From assembly GCA_021521415.1 (NCBI GenBank), contig JAIQDT010001101.1, forward strand, positions 124,001-188,000: a stretch of DNA of 64,000 bases, given 5' to 3'. The position numbers and the translations under genes were made by a program. Position 1 is the first letter of the stretch. Each line of letters begins with the position of its first letter. Of this stretch, positions 11,399 through 24,400 are shown in pieces. The notes under the pieces were generated by a model, which searched no databases, had not been told where the DNA came from, and was given only the letters and a program-made list of their open reading frames with translations. This DNA comes from Bidens hawaiensis (lineage: Eukaryota; Streptophyta; Magnoliopsida; Asterales; Asteraceae).

Positions 11399-13347
11399 TA
11401 TCACACCCCCAAACCGGGTCTGAAAGTGTGACTATCCGTTGGTACCTGTTTTGTAAATATATCAGAGTATAAGGTTTGTTTTAGCGGAAGACTTCTTTTA
11501 ATTAAAATAATATTATATTTGTCTAACTTAGTTCGGGAATAAACTCCCAAACTTACATTGTTTTACAAAACAAGTAATTTACATAACAAGGATTTCGTTT
11601 ATTTTAATATATCAAAAACTGAGCCATTCATCACGAATCTTCTAACGGTATGACTCTATCCTTGCTTAGCACATCTTTTCCTTACCTGAAATGTTAAGTA
11701 AATACGTCAGCGATATGCTGGTGAAACGTATTGACTCAATAAAATAGTTTTAATAATCATTATAATACATAGAAAGTTTTCTTATTACTTAGCAGAAATG
11801 TCTCTTATTTCTGGGACCATTGCCACAGTAAAATACAACAAACTAACATGCCCTCGGAAATTGATGCCCATATAGAGGAGATTAGTTTGACCAGCATGTA
11901 ACAAACTATATAAATTCTCGGGACCCGCTGTCCATACTGAGAAACTAGTTTAGTCTACATGCAACAGTATGTTTGGATCCAGACACATGTACTGACTGTC
12001 TAAGTACGTTATTATCTAACATGTATTATAAGTTTTAAAGATCCTGACATCTCATGTAAACATTCAACAAACTTTGGGATCATGTTATCCCTTAACTTTA
12101 ACGAACTTGTAAAATCAAACCCAATGTTTAACTTGCCAAGTTTCCAATAAAAAGGTTGTACGTATTCACCTTACAATATCGAACTTTAAGTTCTTTCGTT
12201 TAAGCTGGATGAACGGGATTGATCAGACCTATAGTTTGATAACAACCACGTATTAATACTAGATCATATAATCTAGTTCCAGATCTTGCATCTAGTTTAA
12301 CCTTGTAATCTTTTTGAATAAAACTCATTTGTTTATTCTAGGGTGACATTTGATATAGCATGCTTTGGCCTAATAGGATCAATCGCTATCTTTGAGTTTC
12401 TCCAGGTAAGTAAACAGATCCCTCGGTTGGTTAGGATTTATACGAATTACTTTCCTTAGACAAGAAACCTGGTATACCGGCGATATCCCCCTTCCAGTTA
12501 CTACATGCCCGTCAAAATATAACTTTTATTTGGACATTACTTCATCTAGAAATAATATCCTTATGAAACGTTTAATCGTATATCAAAACAAGGTTATAGA
12601 CGATACCCTTGACTAGGGTTTAGCATATAAAGAGATATAGAGATAACTTAGTACATAAGTCACCTTAGATTGGCTAGGCAATCTGATAACAACTTGGACA
12701 GAGGTTCGATTCTTTGTTTTGATTGCTTACGAACTTCCTGACTCGCAGGGATTTGTGGTAGCACTTAGCTGCGAACAATCAAGTGTTCGAAAGAGAGAAA
12801 GAAGAAATTTTGGTGTGAAATATAAGTTGAACATAAAGTCCATATATATAGGCAAGCTGGTGACCCCTTGAAACCGCCATTAGGGGTCAAAATTTACAAT
12901 TTTGGCCCTTAAGCTATTGTTTTGATGTTTTCGAACCCTATACTTTCTCGTTTCGCCATGCAAATATACTAAGGCGACCCTTAAGCGGCTCGTGGCGCGA
13001 AGTGCAAAGTGCGCAATCAAAGCGCCCATCGCCCGTGCGCGTGCGCGTTCGGGTGCTTTGCCCCTCCGCTAGGACCATTGGGTGCATAAGGGCATATAAG
13101 AATATTATTATGGAATTTCATCTCCTTATAAGGAGCTCAACATTTTTATCCACTTCCAATGTGGGATGAGATTTGCATTTCTTATTTATACCCATGTGCA
13201 AGGATTCCACTTTCTTTCCTTCAACAATGTGGGATGCACCCTTCTTATCTTATTTTTCTTTTTTCATATTTTACAAAGTTTATCCATAAACCTTTTAGAT
13301 TGAAAATTTTAGTCCAAAATATTTATGGATTTTTATGGGATCTTACA
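11399..13347 (-). repeat. 5' LTR of the gypsy element
   Basis: Collinear with 3267-5208. On the minus strand it starts TGTAAGATCCC and ends GGGGGTGTGATA. It would carry the element's promoter. The target duplication AGTTC follows at 13348-13352. Confidence 0.92.
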
Positions 13348-13352
13348 AGTTC

Positions 13353-13481
13353 TAAATCCATAATATTTCAGCATAGTATTTAGACTAACAATAGTTAATT
13401 TCTTATTGATTATAACATTACTCTTGCAAGTTAATCATTCCAATTTTTTAAAAATATAAATGGTTTCCGTTTAGTTTTCCG
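13353..13481. other. Short host or Helitron flank between gypsy and LINE
   Basis: AT-rich, 129 bases. By position it should continue the Helitron interrupted at 3262, but no helicase motif is readable. It ends at the LINE poly(A) tail. Confidence 0.4.
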
Positions 13482-13490
13482 TTTTTTTTT

Positions 13491-14788
13491 GGGAAAAAGG
13501 CCGAGGCCTTGGGAAACTTTATTAAAGAAAAGAGGGAACAAAACAAGGCATCATAACTAGCCGGGACATATCCCCAAACTAGTCAAGACCCTAAATGAAA
13601 ACAAATAAACCTAACAACATTGCTAACCCGATATCTATACATGAATCTAAAATCGGGCTTAGCTCCTATACATTTTCTAAAAATAAAAGATGAAAATTCA
13701 AGCGAACACTCCTATACACAAAACCCATCTTGGGCGGCCTAAGATCCATAAACAGTAAACCCACTTTTTTTCCCAGCAGTGAACATTGGCCCAACTACAA
13801 GTCCATAACAAAAGTCCACCATTATTCACAGCCCGAATCAAATTTGTCATGGATCACAGACGGTATATCCCCATGGCCTTTCGCCTCTGAAAGCGTCCTT
13901 CCTTCTCAATGCCCGGGCATCCATCCAATGCATTCTTTTCGATCTTGTACCCACGGAGCGGTACGCTGAACACCAAACTCTTTCCAATCGAGACGAAAAA
14001 AAGAAAGAATAGCAACTACATCAACAACCTTGATTCCTGACATGAACGGCCGCTTTCTTGGAACTAATTCATAGCCGCTTGAAATTCGTTCGTTATATAA
14101 CTAACACTATATAAACAAATATAACAAGTGTGCAGCAGCATCAACCAACGGAAAAACGTAGTCACGGACTGTGCTATAATGCACCCCGAAAAGGGAAGAA
14201 CTCCTTCTTAATCCCATTCGTACCATGTCTACTTCTTTACTATGGATCATGTCTTCGGAGGCTAATGTCGGTGAATCGGTTAATATGACATAGATCGGAG
14301 AATGGTTAAATGCTTCTTTGGGAAAGAACTCCTTGCTAACTGCTTCAACTTTCGACTAGGGCAGCAGCTCCCTCTTGCACAACTCCCCCGAACAGCCCAG
14401 ATCTGATTCACTTTCAGAACCTTCGTCGATTCCTAACCTTATTAGCTTATTCAAAAAGTTTTATAGAGTAAGACCTGCAGTTCCAGCTGAAATACTTGGA
14501 ATAATTCTACCACTATCAATTTTATAAGTCCAGAACCAACAGCACCAGGCCCTTCGAAAACTTTTGCTGAAATTGACCATCATCTCAAGCCATTTACTTA
14601 GCATAACTCTACACCAGCTATTTAACACGCCCATGTTTAATCCTTCCTTCCAGAAAATCTTCATACCACGATATTGATCAGTTCTAGATTGGAACCAACA
14701 CCAATTCAAACTTTCAACCCAACATATAGTCCATCTCCAAATAATATTCCAACAAACAACTATCATCAGATTTGTGGAAACCTCACAA
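13491..14788 (-). other. 3' untranslated region of the LINE
   Basis: This is the sequence between the end of ORF2 and the poly(A) tail. It has open stretches but no recognisable protein. The terminal part (aataaagtttccc then ggcctttttccc) is the kind of conserved 3' end seen next to the tail in plant L1 elements, where the element's RT recognises its RNA. Confidence 0.5.
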
Positions 14789-17700
14789 CTACCCTTGATC
14801 AAATTTGTACACCTCATTGTTGACTTTCAATTTATTGACTTTCTTGGCCACTTCAAATCCCCAGTCTTTTCTCAGACTAGTTGAACTAGTTGTTTCTTTG
14901 ATTGTCATACCAAGAAGCTTGAGTCTGACTTTGCATATGTCATTATCATTCCTACTCCTTCCTTCAAATAACCTCAAATTCCTTTCTTGCCAAATATAAT
15001 AAACTATGGCGGCCACCATAAGTCTTTGAACAATACTTTTAATAGACTTTCTCATGGGTAACTTTGAAAGATGTTCCACCCCAGCAGCCAAACTTGGTGG
15101 AATATTTTGTAGTTGACCAATGCATTCAAGTTTTGATCATACTTTCCTTGAGTAAGAACACTCGAAGAAAAGATGATTATGACTATCCCTTTGCTGATTG
15201 CATAAAGCACAATACTTGTCTTGAGCAAGAACTTTCCAAGCATACAATCTATCTTGAGTAGGAAGTCTCTCCTTAGTAGCTTGCCATAAGAAGAAAGCAT
15301 GCCTAGGAATGGCTTGACTAAACCAAATGACCTTAGCCCGTGGCTTAATTGGAGAATTATTACTGAAAACTTTGAAAGCTTCACTTGTAGTGAAAGGTAG
15401 AAGCTTTTCATCTTTACAATTCCAAAGAATACTATCTTTCTTCTCATTAGTGAGGAGAGGAGGGTTACTAGCATATAGACAAGGGAATTTGAATCTCCAC
15501 ACTTCTGGCCATGCCCACGCACCATTCAAAATAACCTCATTGGCAGTAGTCTTCAAGTTCAAGCCAACATTTGAAATATCTCTTGGCGTAATGAAAGAGC
15601 ACAATGGACTAAGAGGATGCTAGTTATCATACCAAACATTAGTATCTTTACCATCACCCAAATAACTTATACAATGAGGCCAAATCTTCTCCTTACATTG
15701 CATTAGGTTTCTCCAACTCCAACATCTACCTTCTTTGTTGCTAATACCCCAAAAGCTTCTGCCATTCAATCTGTGAATCTTGATCCACCTTGTCCAAATT
15801 GTTTCAACACCACTTATAATATTCCAAAAATGCTTTGCCATTAGAGAGGTGTTCCTAGTCCTTAAAGATTTGATACCCAATCCACATTGCTCTTTAGTCA
15901 AACAAACTTCATGCCAACTAACCATAGTCTTTCCCACTGCACTATCCCCATTTGCCCATATAAATCTGTTGCAGAGTTTCTCAATCTCATCAGTAATATT
16001 GAAAGGCAATAAAAACACTGAAGCCTAGTAAACTTGCATAGAAGATATAACAGACTTAACCAGTTGAACCCTACCAGCAAAAGATAAACTTTTTTTCTTC
16101 CAATCAGCAAGTTTTTTCTTGACTTTATCCAAAAGGCTGCTACAATCATTACTGTAATCTTTTGTACACTAGAGGAATTCCCAAGTATCTCATAGGGAGC
16201 TCAACAACTTTGAAAGGTAAAATGTGTTTAATAATATCCTGAGTTAGAGAAGGAATATTACCAAAATACATTGTACTTTTGCTCATGTTAGGAATAAGCC
16301 CAGACATCCCACTGAATTCATGCAAAGCTTGTCTTATGACTGCCACAGATAAACTATCCGGATGAACAAACACCAAAAGATCATCAGCAAAACATAAATG
16401 AGTTAGCTGCTGCTCCTTACACTTCCAATGGTATTTAAAATTTTGATCTTGCTGAATTTTTCTCTTCAAAACCAAATTCAAGGTTTCCATAACCAAAGTA
16501 AAGAGATAAGGAGACATAGGATCCCCCTGTTTTAAGCCCCTCAAGCCTTTAAAATAACCAAAAACATCCGCATTTACACAAACAGAGTAATGCGCCTCCC
16601 TTAAACATGTCATGATCCAGTGAACCATACAAGGAGGATAACCAAAATATATAAGACACTTCTCAAGGAAATCATGATCAACAGTATCATATGCTTTCTG
16701 AAGATCAATTTTTAAAGCCAACCTTGATGTACCCGTGCCCCTATGATAATTTCTCATCAGCTCTTGAGTTAGAAGAATGTTATAAGCTATTTTCCTTCCA
16801 GGAACAAAGGCACCATGACAGTTATCCACCACCAAACTCAAAGAACTCTTTATTCTAAGCCTCCCAATGTAGAAAAATTCCTGAACAACCTTACACACTT
16901 CTTCACCCACTACACTCCTTGATGCTTTAAAAAACTTAGAAGAAAAACCATCTGGCCCATGAGCTTTATCATCGTCAATATCAAACATTGCCATTTTGAC
17001 CTCTTCATCAGTAACATGAACTATCATTTTCTCAGCAACATTACCAGGAATCTTATTACAAAAAAAACTACCAGGGTCAATAATGTCATTTACCCTATCT
17101 TTTTTCCCCATAAAAGACTTAAAATGTGTAACAAATGCCTCCCCCACTTCATTATCTTCAAACAAGTTACATGAACCATCTTTAATCACTGTTATTCTAT
17201 TTTTGCTTTGTTTCCCCTTTATCACCTTATGAAAATAAGAAGTGTTTTGGTCACTAACCTTGAGCCACTCAACTTTAGCTTTCTGCTTCAAATAAATTTC
17301 TTCCTCTTCCATAGCTTCTTTTAAGGCTTTCAAATAAACAAGTTCTTCATGTCTAACTTCCTCATTATCAGAATCTTTAACCATATCACCCTGAACCCTA
17401 CCCAATTCTGTTCTCAAAAACATAACCTTGGCATGCAAATCTCCCTGATCCTTTCCCAAATCTCTTAACTTCTTCTTCAGATCTTTTAGTTTCTGAGTAA
17501 CTAAGAAAATGTAACACCCTCTAATATTGTTATCCCAACATCTTTTGAGCAAGTAAGAACTTTTTGTGCTTGGTCAAATGATTCATAAACTTAAATGATC
17601 TTGGCTTCCAATGATGAGTTCTTTGAAAAGATAATAAACCTGGAGAATGATCTGAAGTGTAGAAAGGCAAGAACATGACATGCACAGAAGGATGAATGTC

Positions 17701-18366
17701 ATTAAACTCAGCATTAGCCATAACTCTATCCAATTTCTTTAAAAGGCCCCCAACCCTACCAGGAGATTTATTCCAGGTAAAAGAGAACCCATTGAAAGGA
17801 ATATCTTCAATCTCTGCAGCCTCACAACATTCTCTAAAATCTATCATAGCAGCATTAGGCATAGAAGACCCCATTGACTTTTCATTTGGACTAAGAATAA
17901 CATTGAAATCACCCATAACCACCCAAAGCTCCTTGTTCATTCTTCCAGCAAACTCTATTAGATTCTTCCATAAAGACCTTCTTAAAGGAGCCTTTACCTG
18001 TCCATACACAAATGAACAGAAAAAATGATGCTGCTTGTTAATAGGCTTGATAAAACAGTTGATGAGCTGATCTGTGTGGTTAATAATCATTAGTTCAGCA
18101 ACATTAGGATTCCACCCAACAATTATTCTGACCCAGCCTTTACAATAAACAGAGTTTGACACCCAATTCCAGTTACCAAAAACCTTACTGCAAACACTTG
18201 GTAATTTTGAAGCTTTAACATGCGACTCCAAAATACAACAAACACTCACCCCCTGTTCTTGAATTAATTCTTTAATATCATTTTGCCTAGGAGTCCCATT
18301 CATCCCCCTAACATTCCAATACACAACTTTAACATCCATTACTAACATCTTGAATTTCGGAATCAC
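14789..18366 (-). pseudogene. LINE ORF2: endonuclease, reverse transcriptase, C-terminal zinc domain
   Basis: The endonuclease (17530-18366) shows YWNVRGMNG, ESHV, VVMGDFNVILSPNEK, TWNKSPGRVGGLLKKLDRVM and FYTSDHSPGLLSF, the APE-like catalytic blocks. RT (16149-17552) shows AHGPDGFSSKFFK, GAFVPGRKIAYNILLTQELM, KIDLQKAYDTVDHDF, GLKQGDPMSPYLF and the active-site box FADDLLVF. Downstream pieces (15137-16018) continue with a zf-RVT segment containing CALCNQQRDSHNHLFFECSYS. The last part (14789-15091) ends near VVYYIWQERN-type motifs (here AAIVYYIWQERNLRLFEG). Frames shift several times. Between YIGRL and RIKSSL about 45-50 residues of RT expected in L1 elements are missing. Confidence 0.87.
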
Positions 18367-19734
18367 ACAATTCTTGTGCGTTCTGATTGAGGATATTTTT
18401 GTCCAATCTCATGAATTCCCCAGTTTCATTTGTTTCAGACTCAACCTCATCCTCCTCACCATCCTCCATATCACTGCCACTTTCTTCATTTGTGTCACTA
18501 TCAAATTGTACACATACATTTCTGCCTTCATTGAATTCATTCATACTACACATTATAGCAAAAAAAACCTTCATTGGCACTTAGCCCAGCCATTTCTAAC
18601 TTCAGCGGGAGGGACTTCTTTGTTGATGATAAATTGCATGATAACATCTTGTTGAGCTTCAGTAATGCCCCTATAGCAATCTTCAAGAGATGATGTGATT
18701 ATCTTTTTAGTAGCAACTTCACCACTAGCCTTTGTAATGTCAACAGAAAATTGTTCTAACACATCAAAAGAGTTTGATAACTCCACAACATTTGGATTAA
18801 CACTCTTTCCTTGATCCTTCTTTGGTTTACTATTCTTGACCCTATATTCTTGCCTTACATTCTCCCCAACATTTCCGACCCCATTCCTTCCCATATTACT
18901 TGTAGTAACAATACCATTAGACTCCCCACTCATTCCTTTCCCTTTATCCTGCTGCCTTTTGTCATTATTAAACTGGTAATTCTGACCCTTATTACCCTTG
19001 TTATTGTTGCTACCATTAGAATGACCATTTTGCCCTTGCTTACTAGAAACATTATTTGTTATATTATGTTTATTCACCCCATTCCCTGCTTGCATTCTAC
19101 CTTTATTTTTTATCATTATTTTGAACTTGTTGCCTCTGACCAGTTTGCCCCACCTTGGTCAACCTATATTTCTCCCACCCTTATTCTTTCTTTCGACCAA
19201 TTGAAAACCATCTGCATCTAGGTCACATTTCTTCTTTGGGGACAATGTTGCAGCTTTTTTCTCCTCTTCTTTTTTCAATCTAGCAACTTTTTCTTCCTCA
19301 TTCAACTCTCTTCTTGTGCAATAATTATAACAATGTCCATACACTTTGCAAAAACTACAGTTTGATGGCAATTTCTGATATTCTATGTCAACATAGATGC
19401 TTGGACCCGGATCATCCCCCTCCCCTGGATATATTGCTCATTTTCTCAGGAAGAATATCAAGGACTGGAATATCAGTTAGAACTCTAGCAAATTTGGCTA
19501 CAGTCTCTTCCTTGGCACATTTTTCAGTGGTAATAGCATCAAAATATTAGGGGATTACTAATGTAACTAATGACTTCACATATACTCTTTGTGTTCCACA
19601 GTTCAATTGGCATATTCTTAATGGTAATCCAACTTGGAATTGTCTTGGGTTTAGGCTTATCAATACTAACTCCTTTCCCCCACTCATTAAGACACAAAGG
19701 AATTTTACCCACAATCCAAGGCCCGACTTTTAAC
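18329..19734 (-). pseudogene. LINE ORF1 (nucleic-acid-binding protein), truncated
   Basis: The N-terminal remnant, near 19400-19734, reads GPWIVGKIPLCLNEW and IPSWITIKNMPIELWN, matching the DUF4283 domain of plant L1 ORF1 proteins. A CCHC-type knuckle CSFCKVYGHCYNYC follows near 19350. The rest is low complexity, with Asn/Gly/Lys-rich and then acidic stretches (DMEDGEEDEVE). The start is missing because the copia LTR begins at 19735. Stops and frameshifts break it into at least three pieces. ORF1 proteins coat LINE RNA. Confidence 0.75.
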
Positions 19735-20699
19735 TGTTGGGTTTCTATGGATATTTTAAATTTAGTTAACCATTTAACTAGTCACAATTAAGGCGGAAGC
19801 GTGATATAAACAAACTAAACATATGTATCCATGTGTATATATATGTATATATATTACAAGTTTATAGGAAATGTGTACATGAATAACCTAATTTATTCAT
19901 GTTATAAGATTACCAATAATCTATATATTAGAAACCCGAAGCAAGGATCAAATGATACGGGAAAAACTAAACTATCAAAGCTTGTAAAACTTACATTCTT
20001 AAACCTTTAAGAGATGTAGTTGATGGTTGAAGAAGATGATGATGTTGATGCTAGACTTTCAAAGGGAAGATCCTCAAACGGAAGATACCCCGAGCCTCCA
20101 ACACACACCGAGCTATGTTAGGGAGCTTGAACACGAGAAAAACGAGACCCGAACCTCTTCTTTTCTTGTCTTCGGCCGAACCAAAAAGCAAGAGAGAAAA
20201 GGTGTTGTATATTTTTTCTTACTTGAAAGTATGTTGATGCTATTTAAAAATGAGATCATATCTCAATCAAATCCTTGGTTAGGTCTTGGTCAAGTAAGTC
20301 TTACTCAACCTACATCAACTCTTTACCAACTTTGACCAAGTGTATGGAGTGTATGTGACTCATGTTTTAAATGATATATATATTTTATACCTTATAAAAT
20401 ATATAAACACCCCTTCTTTTATAAACCATTTTATAAAAGAACACATGTTTAAATAATCATTCCAATAATAATTATTTGAATAAATAAATTAACCAATTAA
20501 TTTATTTAACACTTTCAAGTAATTATTCAGAAACCCGATTTCTGAATGTGTCGTGTTCTGTATTTGTTTTATAGATCATATCTCAACAAATACATAATTG
20601 GTGTGTGTCTAACTCGTTATTGGGTATGACCCGACTTGGATCAAACACAACTAGCCACATTAACCTAATTATGTGTCTCGGGCATACGGTATTCCAACA
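19735..20699 (-). repeat. 3' LTR of copia 1
   Basis: 965 bases, collinear with 27283-28304 but lacking several short stretches of that copy. The LINE ORF1 sequence stops at its outer edge. Confidence 0.9.
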
Positions 20700-21481
20700 A
20701 TCTCCCACTTGCACGTGACTCATAAGAAGTTAATGCTAATGGTGAATACCGCCTAACAACAGGTCACCACCCCTAGTGTGTTTGACTAAGTGCCATTCAA
20801 TAACATCATCCCCTTCAAGTCCATACTTGATATGATATAGGTAAGTCTTATCATTACATCCCTTTGTTACTAGATGTCCTGTCAAATCGAAGAGACACAG
20901 AGTGATCATTCTCTCAATGATTCAACTTAACAGGCCTTAGACATCTAAACTCTCAACACATAAGAGGAACAAATCCCATCTTGACTGCATACATCCTCGT
21001 TGACATCTCATATGATATCTGAGCTCTTTCTTACACGTCATCGTGTTACCGAAATAACAAAGAAGAGAGTCAAGTTATCAGACTTGATGGAAAAACCAGA
21101 TCCAATATGCATCTCAGGTCAAAGGACACAATGATACTCGCCTTTACTCAAGGATTACTTATGATCAGTTGCACTAACTACATGCAGTGATCCTTGAGAG
21201 CGGATCATGTCCAATATTTGTATCCCACAAATATCTATGAACCTTGGTGGCAAACCTATGCCCTATATTCATCACATGAATATCAACCAATCCGGGTTTA
21301 TAATAGTCTTACCTTCATACTTGTTCCCACAAGTATGATCGACTACGGACGTTTAGAACAACATAAGTCATTCATGGATTAAACATGCAAATATAGAACA
21401 TAACTCATTGAATAATTAAAACATAATTAATTTTCATGAGATACCCATTACATTCGTTCTTATACAAACACTAAATACAGA
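20700..21481 (-). other. 3' non-coding region of copia 1
   Basis: It lies between the pol stop and the 3' LTR. It ends in AAGTGGGAGAT next to the LTR (20700-20710), a textbook copia polypurine tract. No gene is seen. Confidence 0.75.
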
Positions 21482-24400
21482 TTAAATCCACTCACTAGAA
21501 TACCGAAGTCCTAATGCACAAACATGACCCTCATGCTTTGGCCTATCGAGGAGCTTCGTGAGTGGGTCCGCAATATTTTGATCGGTATGAACTTTATGAA
21601 TACATATCTTTCCCTTTTCAACTTCATCCCTTATGTAGTTGAATCTGCGCTCAATGTGCCTCGTTTTCTGATGAGCACGAGGCTCCTTGATCTGTGCAAT
21701 AGCACCCTCATTGTCACAGAATATCTCTAGGGGCTCCTGAATGGTAGAGATAATCCCTAGATCCATGATGAACTTTTTCATCCATGCAGCCTCTTGGGCT
21801 GCCATTGAAGCGGCGATGTACTCAGATTCTGTAGTGGATAACGCGACAACATCCTGCTTCGAACTCTTCCAAGAGACAGCGCCTCCATTCAAAATGAAGA
21901 CATATCCCGACTGTGACCGAGAATCATCTCGGTCAGTTTGGAAACTCGCATCCACGTAACCCTTTACGACGAGTTCCTCCTCACCAGACCCATATATTAA
22001 AAACATATCCTTAGTCCTTCTAAGGTATTTTAATATATTCTTGACAGCCATCCAATGACTGTCACCTGGGTTGTGCTGGTATCTACTCGTTATGCTTAAA
22101 GCATACGAGACGTCCGGTCTGGTGCACATCATTGCATACATAATAGATCCTATTGCCGAAGCGTAAGGAACATGCTTCATCCTATCCTGCTCTTCCTTAG
22201 AGCTAGGACTTTGGGATGAGCTTAACACGGTTCCTCTAGGAATAGGTACCAAACCTTTCTTAGAGTTTTCCATCCTGAACCTTTTCAGGATTTTATCAAT
22301 GTACGCACTTTGATTGAGTCCGATCAATTTCCTTTGTGTATCCCTATAGACCTTTATTCCCAAGATATATGTCGCTTCTCCAAGATCCTTAATTGAGAAA
22401 CGACTACTTAACCACGCTTTAACGCTCTCCATACTTGGTATATCATTTCCAAATAAAAGTATATCATCGACATACAAAATAAGGAACATGATTATACTCC
22501 CACTAGCCCATTTATATACACACGCCTCATCACCGTTTTGGACGAAACCAAACGCTTTGATTTCTTCATTAAAACGATGATTCCACATCCGTGATGCTTG
22601 TTTCAACCCGTAGATTGATTTCCTTAACTTACATACTTTATCAGGATTAGATGGATCGACAAAACCTTCAGGCTAAACCATATGGACATCTTCCTCAAGA
22701 TATCCATTAAGAAAAGCGGTCTTGACATCCATTTGCCATATCTCATAATCAAAATGAGCTGCAATGGCAAATAATATCCTGATCGACTTAAGCATCGCGA
22801 CCGGCGAGAAGGTTTCATCATAATCAATCCCTTGAGTTTGCGTGAAACCTTTTGCTACAAGTCGTGCTTTATAAGTATCTAAATTTCCATGCATATCGGT
22901 CTTCTTCTTGAAGACCCACTTACATCCAACCATTTTGGAGTTAAGTGGACGATTAACCAATTCCCAAACTTGGTTATCGTGCATGGATTGCATCTCGGCG
23001 CTCATGGCTTCAAGCCACTTGTCACAATCAGGTTGTGACATAGCATCTTTGTAGGAGATCGGTTCATCCGAATCGACCAAGTAGCAATCATCCACAAGAA
23101 ATCCATATTTCTTGGGAGGTCGACTAATCCTACTATATCTGCGAGCAACGTGTGTATGATCAACCATTTGATCACCTTCAACATCCTCGTGTTGAAAACT
23201 AGTATCGACCAACTGTGTATCATCCAGTGATTCTTGAACCTCTTCAAGTTCCACTCTCTTTTCACTAGGTCCTTCCATAAGGAACTTAGTTTCTAAGAAG
23301 TATCCTTTGCGTGAAATAAACACTTTTTGTTCACTAGGATCATAGAATATATATCCTATATCATCCTTTGGGTATCCTATGAAGATACACCTGATGGATC
23401 GAGCCTCAAGCTTATTTGGGGTGTCACGTTTAACATAAACTATGCATCCCCATACCCTTAAATATGAAAAGGATGGAACCTTTCCATGCCACACTTCATA
23501 GGGTATTCGATCCACCTTTTTGGTCGGGGCCATATTCAAAATACGAGCCGCTGTAAGTAGCGCATATCCCCAAAATGATGGCGGTAGTGAGCTTCGTGCC
23601 ATCATTGATCGAACCATGTCCAACAGTGTTCTATTCCTTCTCTCGGATACTCCGTTATGTTGAGGAGTTCCAGGAGGAGTGAACTGTGAAATAATTCCAC
23701 AATCTCTAAGATGACATTGAAAAGCATCACTTAGGTATTCGCCTCCTCTATCGGAGCGGAGTACCTTGATTGTTCGGTCGAGCTGATTTTGTACTTCATT
23801 TTGAAATTCCTTGAACATTTCAAAGGCTTCATATTTGTGTTTCATTAGATACACATACCCATATCGACTAAAATCGTCGGTAAAGGTAATGAAGTACCTT
23901 TCACTATTCCTACTAGTGGGCTTGAGAGGTCCGCATACATCCGTATGTATGATACCTAACAAGTCCTTAGCCCTCTCATTTGTACCTTTAAAAGGTTCTT
24001 TGGTCATCTTGCCTTGAATACAAGATTCACACTCATCAAACGAACCTAACTCATTTGTTTTCAAAAGACCATTCTTTTGGAGAGTATTTACACGATTCTT
24101 GTTTATGTGTCCAAGACGACAATGCCAAATGTAGGAATCACTCAAATCCTTTTTGAGTCTTTTAGTGGAAGTTTGATATAATGAGCTATTTGAGGTATTG
24201 TCATGAACCAATTCATAAATACCGTTGTTTGGTACAGCTTTAAAATAAAAGATACCATTAGATGATACATGCATTTCTGATTTTACAAATTTAAAGTCAA
24301 AGTTACATTGTCTAAGAAGGTGCACGGAAATAATGTTCCTAGTCAAACTAGGAGCATACAAAACATTTCTCAAAACAACTTCCAAACCACTTGGAAGCGA

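Larger units (their letters stand above)
3267..13347 (-). mobile_element. Complete Ty3/gypsy LTR retrotransposon (10.1 kb)
   Basis: Two near-identical LTRs (3267-5208 and 11399-13347) flank gag and pol read on the minus strand. A five-base target duplication AGTTC occurs at 3262-3266 and 13348-13352. The primer binding site (11383-11395) reads TGGTATCAGGGCC on the minus strand, matching initiator methionine tRNA. The polypurine tract (5209-5223) abuts the 3' LTR. Domain order is gag, protease, RT, RNase H, integrase, typical of Ty3/gypsy, and the integrase end resembles the chromodomain-like tail of plant chromoviruses. It inserted into the Helitron helicase. Coding capacity is lost through several stops and frameshifts. 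An additional long reading frame lies between the 5' LTR and gag. Confidence 0.93.
13482..19734 (-). mobile_element. L1-type LINE retrotransposon, degenerate and 5'-truncated
   Basis: Reading on the minus strand it has an ORF1 with a DUF4283-like part and zinc knuckle, an ORF2 with apurinic endonuclease, RT and a C-terminal zinc-binding/RNase-H-like region, then about 1.3 kb of 3' sequence ending in an AATAAAG motif and a poly(A) tail (9 T on the plus strand, 13482-13490). No terminal repeats are present. The 5' end is abruptly joined to the copia LTR at 19735 inside ORF1. Many frameshifts and an internal RT deletion mark it as dead. Confidence 0.87.
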
